Of a stretch of 64,000 nucleotides of DNA, positions 59,877 through 64,000 are shown in pieces (the stretch's first letter is position 1; every line of letters begins with the position of its first letter). Position numbers and translations under genes: made by a program. The stretch is from Neptunomonas qingdaonensis. GTDB taxonomy: Bacteria; Pseudomonadota; Gammaproteobacteria; Pseudomonadales; Balneatricaceae. The DNA lies in contig NZ_FOOU01000017.1 of assembly GCF_900113275.1 (NCBI RefSeq), positions 1 to 64,000 on the forward strand, in the 5' to 3' direction. The notes below the pieces were generated by a model. It worked only from the letters and a program-made list of their open reading frames with translations. It did no database searches and was not told the DNA's origin.

Positions 59877-60895
59877 ACTTTGTCATAGCCCTTGTCAGAG
59901 TCTTTGTAATAGTCCCTGTACCATTCAATAAACAGACGAACTCCCTCTTCAATGGGGGTGTCTGGCGTAAATCCCGTGGCTTTGCTGAGCGCATCGATAT
60001 CGGCAAATGTTTCAACGACATCACCTGCTTGCATCGGCAAATACTCTTTAACGGCAGCTGTACCTAATGATGTTTCAATCTGCTGGATAAAGTACTCCAG
60101 CTCGACTGGCTGGTTATTGCCAATATTGAAAATCTTATAGGGCGCAGCGCTTTCGTCGGTTTGCCCATCCCATTGTGTGTTGGCTTGCGGAATGATGTTC
60201 TGGATGCGAACAATGCCCTCAACAATATCATCGATATAGGTGAAATCCCGACGCATTTTTCCGTAGTTGAATACCTTAATAGGCCTTCCTTCAGAAATGG
60301 CACTGGCGAATAGCATGGGGGCCATATCCGGGCGTCCCCAAGGGCCATAGACAGTAAAGAAGCGTAAGCCTGTCGTCGGAATGTTATACAGGTGTGAATA
60401 GCTATGAGCCATCAGCTCGTTGCTTTTTTTGGTGGCCGCATACAAGGAGGCCGGATGATCAACGCCGTCGGTGGTTGAGAACGGAATTTTAGTATTGGTG
60501 CCGTAAACAGAACTGGAGGAGGCATAGATCAAATGTTCTATAGCAAAGTGACGGCAGCATTCCAGTATGACCAGCATGCCTAACAAATTAGAACTGGCGT
60601 AATCAAAGGGCTGATTAATAGAGTGTCGGACACCGGCCTGTGCGCCTAGATGAATGACACGTTGAATCGCTTCTTCTTTAAATATCTGTTCAACACCTTC
60701 TTTATCCGCAAGATCACATTTGTAAAAAGTGAAGTCGGAAAAAGGCTTTAGCAATTCAAGGCGATCTAATTTGAGTTGAGGGTCATAATAATCGTTCAAA
60801 TTATCCAGACCAACGACCTGATGCCCTTCTTTGAGCAGGCGCTGTGCGACGTGAAAGCCGATAAAACCTGCTGCACCTGTGACCAGAAAACGCAT
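59873..60895 (-). CDS. UDP-glucuronate 4-epimerase-type NAD-dependent epimerase
   Basis: 340 residues from MRFLVTGAAGFIGFHVAQRL. The family's SSS (127-129) and YxxxK (Tyr152, Lys156) catalytic residues are present, with LRFFTVYGPWGRPDMAPMLFASAISEGRPIKVFNYGKMRRDFTYIDDIVEGIVR, the block typical of UDP-glucuronate 4-epimerases (LpsL/CapI type). An upstream in-frame ATG at 61000 lies within the PAP2 gene and is rejected. It is the last gene of a four-gene minus-strand run and probably supplies UDP-galacturonate. Confidence 0.85.
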   Translation of the reverse strand: MRFLVTGAAGFIGFHVAQRLLKEGHQVVGLDNLNDYYDPQLKLDRLELLKPFSDFTFYKCDLADKEGVEQIFKEEAIQRVIHLGAQAGVRHSINQPFDYASSNLLGMLVILECCRHFAIEHLIYASSSSVYGTNTKIPFSTTDGVDHPASLYAATKKSNELMAHSYSHLYNIPTTGLRFFTVYGPWGRPDMAPMLFASAISEGRPIKVFNYGKMRRDFTYIDDIVEGIVRIQNIIPQANTQWDGQTDESAAPYKIFNIGNNQPVELEYFIQQIETSLGTAAVKEYLPMQAGDVVETFADIDALSKATGFTPDTPIEEGVRLFIEWYRDYYKDSDKGYDKV

Positions 60896-60900
60896 CGTGC

Positions 60901-61725
60901 CTACTCCTTGTGTGAAAGTCGTGGTATTAACCCATGACGTGATAGTTGGTGATAAATACTCGCTAAGCTGATGGCCGATGCCGTCACGGCAAAAAGCCAT
61001 GTATGCGGAAAACCACCATCATAGTTAATCAGTGTAATAGCACAACCCGCATGGATGATCAGCAAGATCAGATAGAAACGGCCGCTAAAAAAACGCTGCC
61101 AACGATCACATAACTGTAGCCCTGCCCATGCAGAAAAAAGCCCGCCAGCAGCCCCCATGCAGACATCTGCAGGCCAGTGTACACCGACAGCGACACGTGA
61201 CCAGCCAATAAAGCAGGCAGCAATCAGGATTAAAAATTGTATCGCTTTATTGGCAGTTAAGCGTGTTAACAAGCCAGCCGCAGCAAAAGCCGTTAAGGTA
61301 TGTCCTGAAGGCATGCTTTTTTTGGAGATGCTGGAGCCAATGAGTTGAAAACTACCGGGATCTAACACGCCAGGGGGGCGAGGTGTGGCAAGCCAGGGTT
61401 TTATGCCGTGGGTAATCAAGGTACCTACGATGGCTGTAATCAGTAAAGCGAATAGCAGGTGTGGGTAACGATAGGCAAATAATAGCGCCAGTGTTAAAAC
61501 AACCAGCGTATCTCCCATGAACGAAAGATGCTCCCATGCTATGGGAGGTAATATCAGGCTGAGAAACTGGACGCTATAAAAGCCGGTTTGTAAGCCGTTT
61601 GCCATTAATAGAGCAGTCCCCAGCGAAAATGCCAAAATGGCTGCCCACAGAAGTAGTTTGTCGCTGTTTTGTGTTGTCGGCCAAGTCTTGCAGGCTGAGG
61701 CAACATGCTGATTAAGTTTATTCAT
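60901..61725 (-). CDS. PAP2-family membrane phosphatase
   Basis: 274 residues with about six membrane spans and the three phosphatase motifs: KPWLATPRP (KX6RP, 109-117), MPSGHT (139-143) and SRVAVGVHWPAD (SRX5HX3D, 176-187). Periplasmic-side lipid phosphatase; possible substrates are lipid A phosphates (LpxE/LpxF type) or undecaprenyl diphosphate. It overlaps the upstream glycosyltransferase gene by 8 bases. Confidence 0.85.
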   Translation of the reverse strand: MNKLNQHVASACKTWPTTQNSDKLLLWAAILAFSLGTALLMANGLQTGFYSVQFLSLILPPIAWEHLSFMGDTLVVLTLALLFAYRYPHLLFALLITAIVGTLITHGIKPWLATPRPPGVLDPGSFQLIGSSISKKSMPSGHTLTAFAAAGLLTRLTANKAIQFLILIAACFIGWSRVAVGVHWPADVCMGAAGGLFSAWAGLQLCDRWQRFFSGRFYLILLIIHAGCAITLINYDGGFPHTWLFAVTASAISLASIYHQLSRHGLIPRLSHKE

Positions 61726-63283
61726 AAGAGTAAAGTGCGACTCCTCCTTTGGCGTACAGACGGGTCGGTTTCACAGCAGGATCTAATGTCAGCAAGTTTT
61801 CTTGTTTATCGATTCGGGTGAAAACGAGCTCGCCACGCTGGGGGGCTCGTCTGGGCACAATTGCATCCCGGTAAACAGAAAAGCTGGGCATGTTGATACC
61901 GTAACTCACCACCGGTCCGCCAATTTTCTTAGCGAGCAGGGCTGCCTCACGAACGGGCTCTTGCTGGGCGGCCCCTAACAATGGCAGTAGCAAAAAATTA
62001 AACATCAGCATGCTTCCGGCAGCACCTACAAGAAGGCGCGCTGGATAGCTTGTGTTTTTGAAAAAATATAATGCAACGATCAATAACAGGCCTAGTACAG
62101 AGATTGCCTGAAAAGCAGTGTTGTACTCTGTCGTGGCGAGCTCCAGTACTGCTTTATCAAAAGGCTTGTTCGATTGTTCAGCTGCGTAGCCAAAAAATAA
62201 AGGTAGCAGGCTGACGAGCAGAATGGTCAGTGCCGGTGCTGATAATGACCAGAACCCTGCATTGAGAAGGTGTCGTGCCATCAAAAAGAGTATCGGTGTA
62301 ACCCCATACAGAATGTAATGCGGCAGTTGTGTTTTAGAAAACGAGAAGATAACCAGTACTAAAAGAAACCAGGTGATCAGGTATAGCTCAAGTCCTCGTG
62401 GGCGCTGTTTAAACAGTGATTTGATGACCGGGGCAATCAATCCTGTAAAAGGCACGAATAATAGCGGCAGTAGCATCATGTAGTAATAGGGCTTACCCCC
62501 GTGGCTTTCCATCGTTGTGCTGAAGCGATCAATATTATGCTTCAGGTAGAAGCCTTTAAAGAACTCCCAGCCCTGGTCCAGGTAGACGGCGATATGCCAG
62601 GGCAAAACAATCACTATAAAAGTGATAATAATGATCGGATGAAAAACGGCTCTCAGCCAGTCTTTAAAGCGGCCTTCAAAGGCAAATAAAACCAAACTGG
62701 CAATCAGAGGTAGTGCGCAGGCAATCGGGCCTTTGGTGAGAAAGCCTAATCCCAGCCAGATACCGATACGCAACAGAGTGGCGTTATCGGCGCGTTGGAA
62801 ATAACGATAGATATCGAAGAAAGTTGCACATAACAGGAAGTTCAGCAGCGCATCGGCAATGGCGGCTTTAAAGATAATGCTGGCTAATGGCAAGGCGGCT
62901 AATAACCACACCATTAAGCGTGCTTCCGTATCGTCTCTTTGTTCTTTGACAAAGCGATAACTGATCCAGATCCAGGCCAGTGCCGCCAGGCAGGACGGTA
63001 GCCGCAAGCTGAAAGTATTGAGGCCAAAACCGGATACGCTGAGTGCCTGAAGCCAGTAGATTAAAATGGGTTTATCGTGCCTGGGTACCCCATTCATGTA
63101 GGTTGAGATCCAGTTGCCGGTTTCAATCATTTCGCGTGTTGCGGTGGTGAAGGCGCCTTCATCCAGATCAAACAGCGGTAACCAGGCGGCATAACCAAAC
63201 GTGCTGACCAGCGCCAGTAATATGAGTACGGGAGTTGAGAGCAGGAGCTTCATCAGACCCTGCTGATCGAGTGTCTTATTCAC
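61718..63283 (-). CDS. ArnT/PMT-family membrane glycosyltransferase
   Basis: 521 residues with about 12 spans. The first periplasmic loop has DLDEGAFTTATREMIETGNWISTYMNG and HDKPILIYWLQALS, the conserved ArnT/Rgt (GT83) region with the catalytic Asp-Glu pair. It uses a polyprenyl-phosphate sugar as donor, transferring to lipid A or another envelope acceptor. Neighbours suggest a uronic-acid donor rather than L-Ara4N, since no arnABD genes are seen. Confidence 0.82.
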   Translation of the reverse strand: MNKTLDQQGLMKLLLSTPVLILLALVSTFGYAAWLPLFDLDEGAFTTATREMIETGNWISTYMNGVPRHDKPILIYWLQALSVSGFGLNTFSLRLPSCLAALAWIWISYRFVKEQRDDTEARLMVWLLAALPLASIIFKAAIADALLNFLLCATFFDIYRYFQRADNATLLRIGIWLGLGFLTKGPIACALPLIASLVLFAFEGRFKDWLRAVFHPIIIITFIVIVLPWHIAVYLDQGWEFFKGFYLKHNIDRFSTTMESHGGKPYYYMMLLPLLFVPFTGLIAPVIKSLFKQRPRGLELYLITWFLLVLVIFSFSKTQLPHYILYGVTPILFLMARHLLNAGFWSLSAPALTILLVSLLPLFFGYAAEQSNKPFDKAVLELATTEYNTAFQAISVLGLLLIVALYFFKNTSYPARLLVGAAGSMLMFNFLLLPLLGAAQQEPVREAALLAKKIGGPVVSYGINMPSFSVYRDAIVPRRAPQRGELVFTRIDKQENLLTLDPAVKPTRLYAKGGVALYSYE

Positions 63284-64000
63284 TCCACCCCCTCTGCGCA
63301 GGAGCGTTAGCTGATGGGCGGACAGGCATTTTTGCGTGAGCAGTACTACGGGTGAGTATTTCAGCCAGAACGCCGGTGGTTATCAATTGTGCACTGGTCA
63401 TGACAAAGAGGATGCCGGTGAAGAGTAAGGGACGATTGCCGATATCTTCTCCCATAAAGATTTTAACCCCAAACAGATAGGTCAGAATCAGACCGCCAAT
63501 GGCACCTAAAAATAGCCCGATTGAGCCAAAGAAATGCCCGGGACGCCGCGAAAAGCGCATGAAGAAAAATACGGCTAACAGGTCCAGAATAACGCGGATG
63601 GTACGCGAAATGCCGTATTTTGATTCGCCGAACTGGCGGGCACGATGGTTCACCGGCATGTCACTGATACGATCTGGAGAGGTGACGCAGGCCACCCATG
63701 CGGGAATGAAGCGGTGCATCTCACCAATTAAGTGCACCTGTTTGATTACCCAGGAGCGGTAAACTTTTAAGCTGCAGCCGTAATCATTGACATAGACACC
63801 GGTGTTTTTGCGGATCAGCCAGTTGGCAATGCGTGACGGTAATTTGCGGTTGATGGCTCCGTCCTGGCGATCTTTACGCCAGCCGCTGATCATATCCAGA
63901 TCGCGTTCTTCGAGCGCAACAATCAGTTTCGGAATATCGGCAGGATCGTTTTGTAAGTCGCCATCCAGTGTGGCAATCAGATCGCCGCGTGCAGCATCAA
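63276..64000 (-). CDS. GT2 polyprenyl-phosphate glycosyltransferase (partial)
   Basis: C-terminal 241 codons; the gene continues beyond the right edge. LIATLDGDLQNDP carries the DXD motif, followed by DMISGWRKDRQDG, DYGCSLKVYR and ESKYGISRTIRVILDLL. Two membrane spans follow (FGSIGLFLGAIGGLILTYL; LLFTGILFVMTSAQLITTGVLAEI). This is the ArnC/DPM1/RgtE layout for making polyprenyl-phosphate sugars. It overlaps the ArnT-like gene by 8 bases. Confidence 0.85.
   Translation of the reverse strand, partial: DAARGDLIATLDGDLQNDPADIPKLIVALEERDLDMISGWRKDRQDGAINRKLPSRIANWLIRKNTGVYVNDYGCSLKVYRSWVIKQVHLIGEMHRFIPAWVACVTSPDRISDMPVNHRARQFGESKYGISRTIRVILDLLAVFFFMRFSRRPGHFFGSIGLFLGAIGGLILTYLFGVKIFMGEDIGNRPLLFTGILFVMTSAQLITTGVLAEILTRSTAHAKMPVRPSANAPAQRGWSE

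Overview
This is a chromosomal stretch of a gammaproteobacterium. Gene content and order point to a marine Oceanospirillales/Oceanospirillaceae-type organism (the Amphritea/Neptunomonas/Marinobacterium neighbourhood). The evidence is gammaproteobacterial ribosomal operon order, fabA-fabB, pilin genes beside ribF-ileS-lspA-fkpB and thiO as in Pseudomonas, and a moderate GC content. The genus is an inference. I see no insertion sequence, prophage, integrase, CRISPR array, tRNA or rRNA.

Layout. 1-14122: the end of tuf, then the S10, spc and alpha ribosomal-protein operons (rpsJ to rplQ, with secY and rpoA), closed by a terminator shared with convergent uvrA. 14135-19565: uvrA, divergent ssb, a poorly coding 550-base stretch, an RmlD-like oxidoreductase lacking the usual catalytic tyrosine, and a SirB2-like membrane protein. 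19683-23587: moeA, moaC and moaD interleaved with two PlsC-type acyltransferases. 23672-26688 (minus): fabB, fabA, ispB. 26914-33104: rplU-rpmA, obgE, proB, rpsT (minus), murJ, ribF. 33120-36941: ileS, lspA, fkpB. 37251-44258: a complete type IV pilus minor-pilin operon (fimU-pilVWX-pilY1-pilY2-pilE-fimT). 44304-49127: thiO, nadE, bamD, rluD, pgeF. 49170-53764: a DecR-like regulator divergent from a cysteine-synthase-fold enzyme, then kbl-tdh and an XRE-cupin regulator. 53886-58898: Fur-box-controlled feoAB and a sigma-32 promoter with clpB. 59097-59876: a CheY-like regulator with an extra C-terminal domain. 59873-64000 (minus): four genes (GT2, ArnT/PMT-like transferase, PAP2 phosphatase, UDP-uronate 4-epimerase) that look like a galacturonate-type envelope or lipid A modification set.

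The most interesting items are this last four-gene set, which matches in logic the rhizobial LpsL/RgtE/Rgt/LpxE pathway; several unexplained RNA-structure candidates in ribosomal-protein transcripts (around rplN, before rpsH, around the alpha promoter, before rplU); the Phe-for-Tyr RmlD-like protein; the acyltransferase/molybdopterin interleaving; and the absence of ispH from its usual place after fkpB. Most of the window is ordinary, highly conserved core genome. All functional calls rest on reading translated motifs and gene order, not on database searches.
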